NCBI GenBank assembly: GCA_003994795.1
Contig: AP018269.1
Location: forward strand, 4,737,677 to 4,801,676
Direction: 5' to 3'
Length of the DNA stretch: 64,000 bases
Origin: Cylindrospermum sp. NIES-4074
GTDB taxonomy: Bacteria; Cyanobacteriota; Cyanobacteriia; Cyanobacteriales; Nostocaceae
Every line of letters starts with the position of its first letter. Position 1 is the first letter of the stretch. Positions 8,470-15,919 of the stretch are shown in pieces. Under the pieces are notes generated by a model. The model worked only from the letters and a program-made list of their open reading frames with translations, searched no databases and had not been told where the DNA came from. Position numbers and translations under genes: made by a program.

Positions 8470-9594
8470 ATGCAATCAGCCAACAAACTGCCACGATGGT
8501 TAACTATCGGATTGGCATTTCCTGTTGCCATCCTCAACGGTTGGCTATTACTCCAGGTTGTACAGTATTTTCAACCACTGGTAAGCGTTGTTGCCTCCGC
8601 CATCCTGCTGGCTTTTGTCTTGAATTATCCGATCCAGTTTTTCCAAGAACGTGGGGTACAGCGCAATTTGGCAATAGGGGGAGTGCTGCTGTTAGCTGTG
8701 GTGATTTTAGCGGCTTTAGGCATTACCCTGGTGCCCCTGATTATAGAACAACTCAATGAGCTAGCTAACATTTTACCCAGTTGGATTGATTCTGGATCTC
8801 AACAACTGCAAGCTTTTCAAGATTGGGCCTTAAGTCAACAACAGCTGCCTATTAATTTAAGTGCTTTAGTCACCCAAGTTCTAGAACGATTATCTAACCA
8901 ACTTCAGTCATTCACCGGGAGAATTCTTGGCTTTGCGGTGGATACCATCGGTATTGTCGTGAATGTGCTGCTGGCAGTGGTTTTGACTATTTATTTGGTA
9001 TTAAATGGCGATCGCCTTTGGGATGGAGTTTATCAATGGTTTCCCACCCATACTGGCACAAAAGTACGGCAATTACTGCGAGAGGATTTTCAAAATTATT
9101 TTATCGGTCAAGCGACATTGGGCGCTGTGTTGGGAGTGGCGATTATTTTGGCGTTTTTGCTGTTGCAAGTACCTTTAGCGCTGCTTTTTGGGATTGGAAT
9201 TGGCTTGTTTTCGCTTTTTCCCTTTGGTACAGGGATTGGAATTGCGATCGTTAGTTTGTTGGTCGCATTGCAGAATTTTTGGCTTGGGGTGGAGGTTTTA
9301 GGCGTTGCCGTGGCGATCGATCAAGTGAATTCTAATTTTATTGCCCCGCGTATTTTGGGAAATTTGACTGGTTTAAATCCCGTTTGGGTGGTGATTTCTT
9401 TGTTGATTGGTGCGAAATTGGGCGGGGTTTTGGGTTTGTTAGTTGCCATACCCTTTGCTAGTTTTATTAAGGATACTACGGACAGTTGGCGGGCTGGAGA
9501 ATTTAATAATATTAATACTATTGAGCCGGAATCTGTAAGTATTACGAGTGAGGTTGAGGAGTTAAGTTTAAACGCAGAGGGACGCAGAGTTTAG
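8470..9594 (+). CDS. AI-2E family (PerM-like) membrane transporter
   Basis: A 374-aa polytopic protein with about eight hydrophobic segments and the family pattern: paired N-terminal helices, an extracytoplasmic amphipathic region (LPSWIDSGSQQLQAFQDW), then ILGFAVDTIGIVVNVLLAVVL and the conserved C-terminal LTGLNPVWVVISLLIGAKLGGVLGLLVAIP. Substrates vary in this family and autoinducer transport is not implied. The frame opens at 8425, but the ATG at 8470 has GGAG upstream and gives the usual short cytoplasmic N terminus. Confidence 0.88.
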   Translation: MQSANKLPRWLTIGLAFPVAILNGWLLLQVVQYFQPLVSVVASAILLAFVLNYPIQFFQERGVQRNLAIGGVLLLAVVILAALGITLVPLIIEQLNELANILPSWIDSGSQQLQAFQDWALSQQQLPINLSALVTQVLERLSNQLQSFTGRILGFAVDTIGIVVNVLLAVVLTIYLVLNGDRLWDGVYQWFPTHTGTKVRQLLREDFQNYFIGQATLGAVLGVAIILAFLLLQVPLALLFGIGIGLFSLFPFGTGIGIAIVSLLVALQNFWLGVEVLGVAVAIDQVNSNFIAPRILGNLTGLNPVWVVISLLIGAKLGGVLGLLVAIPFASFIKDTTDSWRAGEFNNINTIEPESVSITSEVEELSLNAEGRRV

Positions 9595-10010
9595 CGCAGA
9601 GGTTCGCTGAGGTTTGGCTTTGTTGAGTGTAAAGAATTTAATTCAATTTAGATGATTCGCTAAATAAGGAGAAGGAAATGGAAGGTAAACGATTCATTCA
9701 CAAAATTGGCTCTTCAGTACCTGTTATGCCAAACTATTAGTTAAACACCAAAATTATGCTTTCAAATCCCGCCTAAAACGATCAAAGTGACTAAGAATCG
9801 AAAAATGTTAGGAATAACGCCGATTCCCCAGTATTGGCAGGCATTTTGAGATTTAATTGAGCGATTTCCGCATACTAGGTACTGAAGAGCTAAAAAGGAA
9901 TAGATACAACATTTTTGGTAATTGCCTTAAATGCAGCCAAAAAATTTAATGTATCTCTCTTGTCATCACATTTAGATTCATCATCATTCACTAAGCAATA
10001 GAGTCAAGGC
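9595..10010. other. Spacer with a MITE and the GNAT gene promoter region
   Basis: It begins with the common cyanobacterial repeat AACGCAGAGGGACGCAGAG (overlapping the end of the AI-2E gene), then holds the left MITE-like element at 9708-9890. About 120 bp of AT-rich DNA remain as promoter space for the GNAT gene. No obvious Shine-Dalgarno sequence precedes the GNAT ATG (AGTCAAGGC lies nearby). No further gene was seen. Confidence 0.6.
9708..9890 (+). mobile_element. MITE-like element, left copy
   Basis: About 183 bp bounded by terminal inverted repeats GGCTCTTCAGTACCTGTTATGC and (inverted) GCATACTAGGTACTGAAGAGC. No transposase is encoded. The second copy at 11038-11222 matches it in reverse orientation over both ends and parts of the interior. 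The GGCTCTT tip recalls ISL3-family ends, which is only suggestive. Confidence 0.75.
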
Positions 10011-10904
10011 ATGTATAAATTTATCGTTTTGAGTAATGCAACAGCGAACCTTTATGAGAAGTTGACCTATCCCACTTTTCGCTTGCATCTGAGAGTTTTG
10101 GACTCCGATAACTCTATGGTTGCTCTCGGAGTGCATTTAGATTCACAGCCTGTTGGACTTGCTCTGGCTCAGATTTCACAAGACAAAAAGAGTGCAGAAA
10201 TTCTTTCTTTATTTATAGTACCGGAACACCGGCAACGTGGATTAGGGAAGGCATTGCTAACTTCTGTTGAAAAGGAACTTCGTCTGCATGGTTGCTCACA
10301 TGCTAATTTAGTTTATGTATCTAACGCGACAGCGCCATTTTTTGAACGAATACTAAAGCAATGTAATTGGTCTACCCCTCGACTACGTATGCTAGTTTGC
10401 TCAGGTTCGATAACTAATATTAGAGATGCTTATTGGTTAAAGCTTCATAATGCCATTCCTTCTGGGTACACTATTTTCCCTTGGATAAAATTAACTGAGC
10501 AAGAGCGATATTTTATCCAAGGGCTACAGGCAATTTCTCCTTGGTATCCCAAAATTCTTTGTCCTTTTCAAGAAGAAGAAATTATTGAGCAATCTAACAG
10601 TTTGGGGTTGAGATATAAAAATCAAGTTGTAGGCTGGATGATCGCACATCGAGTAGCCCTAAACGCAGTGCGATACACTAAACTTTTTGTCAAACAGGAT
10701 CTTCAAGGTATAGGTCGTGCTATCCCTCTTTTGGCAACAGCAATCAACCTTCATTTAGAACACAATCCTAACACTAAAGCAGTATTTACAGTAGAAGCAG
10801 ATAATACTCTTATGGTTAAATTTCTTTATAAAAGACTAGCTCCTTACCTAGAATCAATTCGTCAGTCTTGGGGATCTTCAAAATCATTCAACTTAATTGA
10901 ATGA
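10011..10904 (+). CDS. Tandem GNAT acyltransferase, candidate peptide-modifying enzyme
   Basis: A 297-aa protein with two GNAT folds. The first (residues ~1-130) has LFIVPEHRQRGLGKALL, a canonical acyl-CoA pyrophosphate loop. The second (~150-297) has LFVKQDLQGIGRAIPLLATAI and the late GNAT strand AVFTVEADN. It would transfer an acyl group from CoA or a carrier protein. It is convergent with a 57-aa double-glycine-leader peptide gene 495 bp away and lies between two inverted MITEs. GNAT maturases acylate RiPP precursors in some cyanobacterial lipopeptides (selidamides), so this is a plausible role, not shown. An amino-acid or antibiotic acetyltransferase is the alternative. Confidence 0.85.
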   Translation: MYKFIVLSNATANLYEKLTYPTFRLHLRVLDSDNSMVALGVHLDSQPVGLALAQISQDKKSAEILSLFIVPEHRQRGLGKALLTSVEKELRLHGCSHANLVYVSNATAPFFERILKQCNWSTPRLRMLVCSGSITNIRDAYWLKLHNAIPSGYTIFPWIKLTEQERYFIQGLQAISPWYPKILCPFQEEEIIEQSNSLGLRYKNQVVGWMIAHRVALNAVRYTKLFVKQDLQGIGRAIPLLATAINLHLEHNPNTKAVFTVEADNTLMVKFLYKRLAPYLESIRQSWGSSKSFNLIE

Positions 10905-11037
10905 CGATGTAAAGTGGAATAGGATTATGCTATATCCAACACACCAACTTTGATTTCCCCACTTTTCACTTGTACGGAGCTTTTTCAAAAATCAAATATT
11001 TAGTCTTATCTCTAATACACGTATCTATGTCAAATAT

Positions 11038-11222
11038 GGTTCTTCAGTACATAGTATGCTAAAGTCTCTTGACTAAATCTCAAAATGCCTACCAATACTG
11101 GGTAATAGGCGTTATTTACTAACTTTTTGTGATTTTTAGGCACTTTGAGAGTTTTAGGCGGGATTTCAAAGTAAAATTTTGGTGTTTAACTAAAAGTTTG
11201 GCATAACAGGTACTGAAGAGCC
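11038..11222 (-). mobile_element. MITE-like element, right copy (inverted)
   Basis: About 185 bp; its reverse complement begins GGCTCTTCAGTACCTGTTAT, the same end as the left copy, and continues with TTTAGTTAAACACCAAAATT and ATCCCGCCTAAAA shared with it. The other end reads GGTTCTTCAGTAC. The 8-bp flanks TCAAATAT and TAAAATAT differ at two positions, so a decayed target duplication is possible but unproven. It has no coding content. Confidence 0.75.
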
Positions 11223-11325
11223 TAAAATATTTACAGAAGAAATTTGTCCATTACAATTTTCATGCATGAATAAGTTTTGTGGACAAAGAAATAGAGGTAG
11301 CATTTTTGTTACTGAAGAATATATG

Positions 11326-11370
11326 AGCTAACTAATAGAATACTAAGCTTTAGTATTCTATTAGTTAGCT
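11326..11370. terminator. Perfect 21-bp palindrome, probable bidirectional terminator
   Basis: Arms 11326-11346 and 11350-11370 (AGCTAACTAATAGAATACTAA and its exact complement) flank a 3-nt loop. It lies between the convergent GNAT and peptide genes, 28 nt after the peptide stop. It lacks a long T-tract on either strand, so termination efficiency is uncertain; transcript protection is another possible role. Confidence 0.65.
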
Positions 11371-11398
11371 TGATGATGTTCAATGTGTTAATACTCTA

Positions 11399-11572
11399 TT
11401 AAATTCCAGCTAAAGCACGAGCATCTTTACCTGTGGCTGTGATAGTTGTAGTTCCGTCGTTGTATGTATACGTTATCTTTCCTCCCATAACAGTCTCTAG
11501 CTCGAGGTCGGATAATTCAGGAAACTCAATTTCTTGTAGAAGTGTGATATCTGAGACAGTAATGTTAGCCAT
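11399..11572 (-). CDS. Double-glycine-leader peptide, candidate RiPP/bacteriocin precursor (57 aa)
   Basis: A small gene: ATG at 11572-11570, TAA at 11401-11399, with AGGAGA 10 nt upstream. The protein begins MANITVSDITLLQEIEF and continues PELSDLELETVMGG, a textbook double-glycine leader (ELS-x-x-ELE-x-V-x-GG) recognised by C39 peptidase-type exporters. Cleavage would release a 26-residue core starting KITYTYNDG, rich in Thr (TTTITATG) with two Lys and one Arg and no Cys. The convergent tandem-GNAT gene could acylate it. No exporter or peptidase is nearby, so processing would need enzymes encoded elsewhere. The precursor role is inferred from the leader motif. Confidence 0.8.
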   Translation of the reverse strand: MANITVSDITLLQEIEFPELSDLELETVMGGKITYTYNDGTTTITATGKDARALAGI

Positions 11573-12082
11573 TCAGAAATATTCTCCTTTCTATTAAAAT
11601 TTGTTCTGTTCACGATGTTTTAAATCTTATCCGATAGGAAAGCTATTCATCCAGGCTATGAAACTTTTGATTAGACCAAAACTAAACCTTTTATGTCCCC
11701 AAATATTATAAGTAATACTTAAGCATTTATAACTAAACTTATTGCATTATAAGTAATGCTTAAGTATTTATAACTAAATAAATTTCTGCTAAACATATAC
11801 TACGCTGTGGTTACTCAAATTTTAAGCGTCCGCATTGTAAAATACTGACTTAATTTATACAAAAACTAAAGTATTTATGTCCCGAAAATATCTCAAGGTT
11901 TTTTGGTGTCCAGTCAAAGAATTCCGTTTCTTACTCGGTTTTCTTAAAAGCGCCCCAAAACATAAGGAATTTCATCATTGTTACTTGGTGGACACAGATT
12001 GCAGTCTATGTCAGGCGATCGCTTCAATTTAGCCCAATGTCAGAACAATATATATAGGCAATATAAATATTAACCCCAATTC
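11573..12082. other. Upstream region of the double-glycine peptide gene
   Basis: About 510 bp, very AT-rich, with no supported gene. It carries the duplicated palindromic 33-mer at 11705-11778. A sequence like AAAACTAAA-CCTTTTATGTCCC recurs near 11686 and near 11865. The right part contains a HIP1 site near 12017. Confidence 0.6.
11705..11778. promoter_or_regulatory. Tandem near-palindromic 33-bp repeats upstream of the peptide gene
   Basis: Copies at 11705-11737 and 11746-11778 share 31 of 33 bases. Each holds the core AATRCTTAAGYATT, and the core of one copy is the exact reverse complement of the other. The start-to-start distance is 41 bp, about four helical turns, and they lie 130-210 bp upstream of the peptide start. 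This looks like a paired operator for a dimeric regulator; no regulator is known. Confidence 0.5.
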
Positions 12083-12508
12083 TCAGCTTGCTAACTGCGT
12101 ACTCATGCGCTGTTCTAGCAGTTCTAATAACTCATTTACATCCTTACCAATTTGCTCAAAATGAGTCGGTGGCGTTGGTTCTGGTGCAAACTGAATTAAC
12201 TTAACTTCACCCTTACCAATACCAATCATCACGACTTCTATCTCTGGTTTGTGATTCTCGATAATTCCCAAAATTTCTTGCAGTCGATTCTCAACTTTAT
12301 TATTAAGTCTCTCTATTTCCGCTTGAGGACAATAAACAAAATGCGGTGTAGGTTGCAAATCGATGCCGATAGTACCCTGACTGTCACCATTTTGTAACCA
12401 CAATCCCCAAAATAACGCCGCTAATTCTGGCCGGTTTTCTTTTACAAATCTATCCAACTGGCGTAGCTGCTTATCACTTGATTCCGACTGGGTACTACCA
12501 AACATCAT
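12083..12508 (-). CDS. Conserved cyanobacterial protein, possibly CcmS-like
   Basis: A 141-aa soluble protein with QLDRFVKENRPELAALFWGLWL, DSQGTIGIDLQPTPHFVYCP, and a C-terminal half with IEVVMIGIGKGEVKLIQFAPEP and an acidic helix. This matches my memory of a conserved cyanobacterial family that includes the beta-carboxysome assembly chaperone CcmS, but I hold that name only weakly. It lies 39 bp downstream of an ABC exporter gene in the same direction. Confidence 0.75.
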   Translation of the reverse strand: MMFGSTQSESSDKQLRQLDRFVKENRPELAALFWGLWLQNGDSQGTIGIDLQPTPHFVYCPQAEIERLNNKVENRLQEILGIIENHKPEIEVVMIGIGKGEVKLIQFAPEPTPPTHFEQIGKDVNELLELLEQRMSTQLAS

Positions 12509-12547
12509 AAAAATTCAAAATTCAACATTGGTTGGGATGAGGTGCTT

Positions 12548-14356
12548 TTATCTCAAACCCGACTGCACACGCCACAGACTGGTATAAATACCATTCTTCT
12601 CTAGCAGTTGTTCATGGGTTCCCGATTCTACCAATTCTCCATGTTCCATAACATAAATGCAATCGGCATTGCGGATGGTAGAAAGACGATGTGCGATCGC
12701 AATTGTAGTTCTATTTACCGTTATCCGTTCTAGCGATCGCTGAATTGCTGCCTCTGTCTCATTATCCACCGCTGAGGTAGCTTCGTCTAAAATCAAAATG
12801 GGTGGGTCTTTCAATACTGCCCGTGCGATCGCAATCCGTTGTCTTTGTCCACCAGATAACTTCTGCCCTCTTTCCCCAACAATTGTCTCATAACCTTGGG
12901 GCAAGCGCATAATAAAGTCATGAGCCTCCGCCACTTTCGCCGCCATGATGATTTGGGCTTCTGTAGCCTCAAAACTGCCATAAGCAATATTATCGGCGAC
13001 TGTACCATGAAATAAGAATACATCTTGACTCACCAAGCCGATACAGCGCCGTAAATCCCGCAAATTCAACCTTTGGATATCAATGCCATCAAGGGTAATT
13101 TTCCCTTTTTGCACTTCGTAGAATCTTAATAAAAGTTTAACTAAAGTGCTTTTACCAGAACCAGTGGAACCTACTATCGCAATTGTGTTACCTGCGGGAA
13201 TCTCCAAAGACAGATTTTTGACAACTGGTAACTTCTCATTATAGGCAAAGGTGACATTTTGAAATTCCACAGCGCCCCGCACTAAATCCACAGGTAAATC
13301 TATATTTCCTGTATCAATAGCAATGGGAGTATCCAATAAATTCATCACTCGATTAGTAGAAGCCATTGCCCTTTGATATTGGTCAAAGGTTTCGCCTAAT
13401 CTGGTTAAAGGCCACAGCAACCGCTGAATCAAAAATACTAAAACACTGTAAGCACCTACAGTCATTTTCCCAGCAACCGCAGCCATCCCGCCATACAGCA
13501 ACAATGCCGTGAAACCTACCAAAATTAGCATTCTAATTAAGGGGACAAAGGCAGCAGAAAGAGCAATTGCCTTAGCATTACTTTGGCGATAAGCATCACT
13601 TTCTCCTGCCAATCTTGAGGTTTCATAAGTTTCAGCAGTAAAACTTTTAATAGTAGTAATACCGCTGATATTATTTGCCAAACGCGAATTCAGAAACCCT
13701 ACCTTCTCTCGCACATCAGCATAGCGCGGTGCAAGTAGCCGTTGAAAAGCTAACGAACCCCAAAGGATAAATGGCATCGGCGACATGGCCATCCACGCCA
13801 CACCAGGAGCTAAAATAAAGAAAGCACTGCCAATGATGACCACAGTTGTGGCAACTTGGATAATATCATTCGCTCCCACATCTAAAAACCGCTCTAGTTG
13901 GTTAATATCATCACTCAGGACAGACATTAAACCGCCAGTGCTGCGTTCTTCAAAATAGGACAATTCCAAATCTTGCAAATGTTTGTATGCATCCAAACGC
14001 AAGTCATGCTGAATATTCTGCGCTAAATTGCGCCAAACTCTGGCGTAGGCGTATTCAAATACCGATTCTAGTATCCAAATAATCACAGTGATGAAGGATA
14101 TAATCAGAAATTGCCCAAAGACATCCTTCACCCCCAACTGTGCAATGATTGAATCTTGCTGCTTGACTACCACATCCACCGCGACGCCAATTAACCCAGG
14201 TGGTGCCAAGTCAAAAAATTTATTGAGGATAGAATAGGTAGTTGCCAGCCAAATTTGTTGACGATATTGGTGTCCATAGTCAAGCAGTCGCTGGAGAGGA
14301 GGCGCTGAATTTTGACGCCTTCTTGATGCCCGATGAGATTTAGATGCTATAGCCAC
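12548..14356 (-). CDS. ABC exporter (MsbA-like half transporter)
   Basis: A 602-aa fused membrane-ATPase half transporter that would work as a dimer. The N-terminal ~330 residues are a six-helix type IV exporter domain ([18 protein letters not shown] is the usual coupling region). The C-terminal ATPase has Walker [11 protein letters not shown]-loop SQDVFLF, signature [16 protein letters not shown], Walker [13 protein letters not shown] and switch IAHRLST. The substrate is unknown; lipids, drugs or peptides are all possible. It lacks a C39 peptidase domain, so it is not an obvious exporter for the double-glycine peptide upstream. Confidence 0.92.
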   Translation of the reverse strand: MAIASKSHRASRRRQNSAPPLQRLLDYGHQYRQQIWLATTYSILNKFFDLAPPGLIGVAVDVVVKQQDSIIAQLGVKDVFGQFLIISFITVIIWILESVFEYAYARVWRNLAQNIQHDLRLDAYKHLQDLELSYFEERSTGGLMSVLSDDINQLERFLDVGANDIIQVATTVVIIGSAFFILAPGVAWMAMSPMPFILWGSLAFQRLLAPRYADVREKVGFLNSRLANNISGITTIKSFTAETYETSRLAGESDAYRQSNAKAIALSAAFVPLIRMLILVGFTALLLYGGMAAVAGKMTVGAYSVLVFLIQRLLWPLTRLGETFDQYQRAMASTNRVMNLLDTPIAIDTGNIDLPVDLVRGAVEFQNVTFAYNEKLPVVKNLSLEIPAGNTIAIVGSTGSGKSTLVKLLLRFYEVQKGKITLDGIDIQRLNLRDLRRCIGLVSQDVFLFHGTVADNIAYGSFEATEAQIIMAAKVAEAHDFIMRLPQGYETIVGERGQKLSGGQRQRIAIARAVLKDPPILILDEATSAVDNETEAAIQRSLERITVNRTTIAIAHRLSTIRNADCIYVMEHGELVESGTHEQLLEKNGIYTSLWRVQSGLR

Positions 14357-14493
14357 AGCCGTTTACAGTAGCGTGCAACTGATACTACCACAAGAATAAG
14401 GGGAATTCACTTTCGTCACCTCGATTATAGATAGGCTGAGGACGTGTCACCATAATACAGGAGTTGCCCTAAGATCCAAAAGGAGATATAAAA

Positions 14494-15336
14494 TTGAAAG
14501 TTCCGCAATTAGCCAATTGGCAAGCCTCAGTCATCGGCATTGTGTTAGCAGTACTGGTGACTCTTGGACTTAATTCCTTTATCATCATCAACCCAGGACA
14601 AGCAGGAGTTATCAGCATCTTAGGTAAAGCTACAGATGGGGCATTGCTGGAGGGTATTCACCTGAAACCACCGTTCATCTCCGTGATAGATGTGTATGAT
14701 TTGACGGTGCAAAAGTTTGAGGTGCCGGCGGAGAGTTCGACTAAGGATTTGCAAAATTTATCGGCGAGATTTGCCATTAACTTTCGCCTTGATCCTGTAC
14801 AGGTAGTTGAGGTAAGAAGGAAACAAGGAACCTTAGAAAATATTGTGTCGAAAATCATCGCCCCCCAGACACAGGAAGCATTTAAGATTGCAGCAGCCAG
14901 AAGAACAGTAGAAGAGGCAATTACCAAAAGAAGCGAATTAAAACAAGATTTTGATAATACATTAGGCGATCGCTTAGTTAGATATGGGATAATTGTTCTG
15001 GATACAAGTGTAGTTGACTTGACCTTCTCCCCAGAATTCGCCAAAGCAGTTGAAGAAAAACAAATCGCGGAACAGCGGGCCCAAAGAGCCGTCTATGTAG
15101 CACGGGAAGCCGAACAAGAAGCGCAAGCAGACGTTAACCGCGCTAGGGGTAAGGCAGAAGCACAAAGACTCCTCGCAGAAACTCTCAAAGCCCAAGGTGG
15201 GCAGTTGGTTCTACAAAAAGAAGCCATTGAAGCTTGGAAGAGTGGCGGCGCACAAATGCCTAACGTCCTCGTTATGGGTGAAGGTTCACAAGGTAGCGTC
15301 CCCTTTCTTTTCAACTTAGGTAAGCTACAAGAGTAA
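14494..15336 (+). CDS. Prohibitin/SPFH-domain membrane protein (TTG start)
   Basis: A 280-aa protein with one N-terminal membrane helix (~12-30), then an SPFH/band-7 domain (NPGQAGVISILGKATDG, GIHLKPPFISVIDVYDL) and a long coiled coil rich in Ala/Glu/Arg (IAEQRAQRAVYVAREAEQEAQADVNRARG region). Prohibitins form large ring assemblies that scaffold membrane proteases. The start is TTG, supported by AGGAG 8 nt upstream; no better ATG is near. Confidence 0.9.
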   Translation: MKVPQLANWQASVIGIVLAVLVTLGLNSFIIINPGQAGVISILGKATDGALLEGIHLKPPFISVIDVYDLTVQKFEVPAESSTKDLQNLSARFAINFRLDPVQVVEVRRKQGTLENIVSKIIAPQTQEAFKIAAARRTVEEAITKRSELKQDFDNTLGDRLVRYGIIVLDTSVVDLTFSPEFAKAVEEKQIAEQRAQRAVYVAREAEQEAQADVNRARGKAEAQRLLAETLKAQGGQLVLQKEAIEAWKSGGAQMPNVLVMGEGSQGSVPFLFNLGKLQE

Positions 15337-15362
15337 CCTTGATTTTAGTTAAAAATACTAGT

Positions 15363-15383
15363 AAGGTGGGCAAGTCCCACCTT
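15363..15383. repeat. Hairpin AAGGTGGG-CAAGT-CCCACCTT
   Basis: A perfect 8-bp palindrome in the gap between the SPFH and DUF1824 genes. It belongs to the GGTGGGCAA-TGCCCACC type of repeat that recurs in this window (near 15855, 35308 and 63226). Confidence 0.7.
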
Positions 15384-15422
15384 CGACACAGACACAACAC
15401 CGAGACAAGAATAAACCAATAT

Positions 15423-15830
15423 ATGTCAACTCCCAACATCACAGCCGAAGAAGCCAAAAAACTGCTAAATAAATTCAACTGTCTAGACATTGCACCTATC
15501 CTCAAGCCATCAGAAAAAGGTGCAATCAGTCGGGCATTAGTTTTAATTACCAGCCTTTCTGATTACCAAATATTAGGAATTTGTGCTGATACTGCCGAAG
15601 AAGGAATTTTGGCAATGAAAACTTATTCTCAGGCTTTAGGTTATGAAGCACCAAATAATTTACCTAAACCTGAAGGGCCAGTTTATATAAAATTAAATGG
15701 CAAAAACGGCTTGTGCTATCTTGATTCCTATGCAGGACATCATCGTGGGGTATTAGTATCCTGCCAGTCTTACCAAGAAGGGGGAATCAATGAAATGTAT
15801 GGACATTTACCCCTCGACTTATTTGTATAG
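15423..15830 (+). CDS. DUF1824 family protein
   Basis: A 135-aa protein with the family signature: KSEKGAISRALVLI-like (here KPSEKGAISRALVLI), LGICADTAEEGILAMKTYSQALGYE, GPVYIKLNGKNGLCYLDSY and GHHRGVLVSCQS. It is conserved among cyanobacteria; function unknown. The ATG at 15423 matches the usual N terminus; codons upstream run through the hairpin repeat at 15363 and are unlikely to be translated. Confidence 0.85.
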   Translation: MSTPNITAEEAKKLLNKFNCLDIAPILKPSEKGAISRALVLITSLSDYQILGICADTAEEGILAMKTYSQALGYEAPNNLPKPEGPVYIKLNGKNGLCYLDSYAGHHRGVLVSCQSYQEGGINEMYGHLPLDLFV

Positions 15831-15919
15831 AATTAATAATAGGTTAAGTTATTGTATGGTGGGTAATGCCCACTATACTAATTTAATGACTAATGAATAA
15901 TGAGAAATGACTAAAATTT

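Larger units (their letters stand above)
10905..11398. other. Spacer between convergent GNAT and peptide genes
   Basis: It contains the right MITE (11038-11222) and a perfect 21-bp stem-loop (11326-11370), which would end transcripts from both sides. The rest is AT-rich with no supported frame. Confidence 0.7.
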
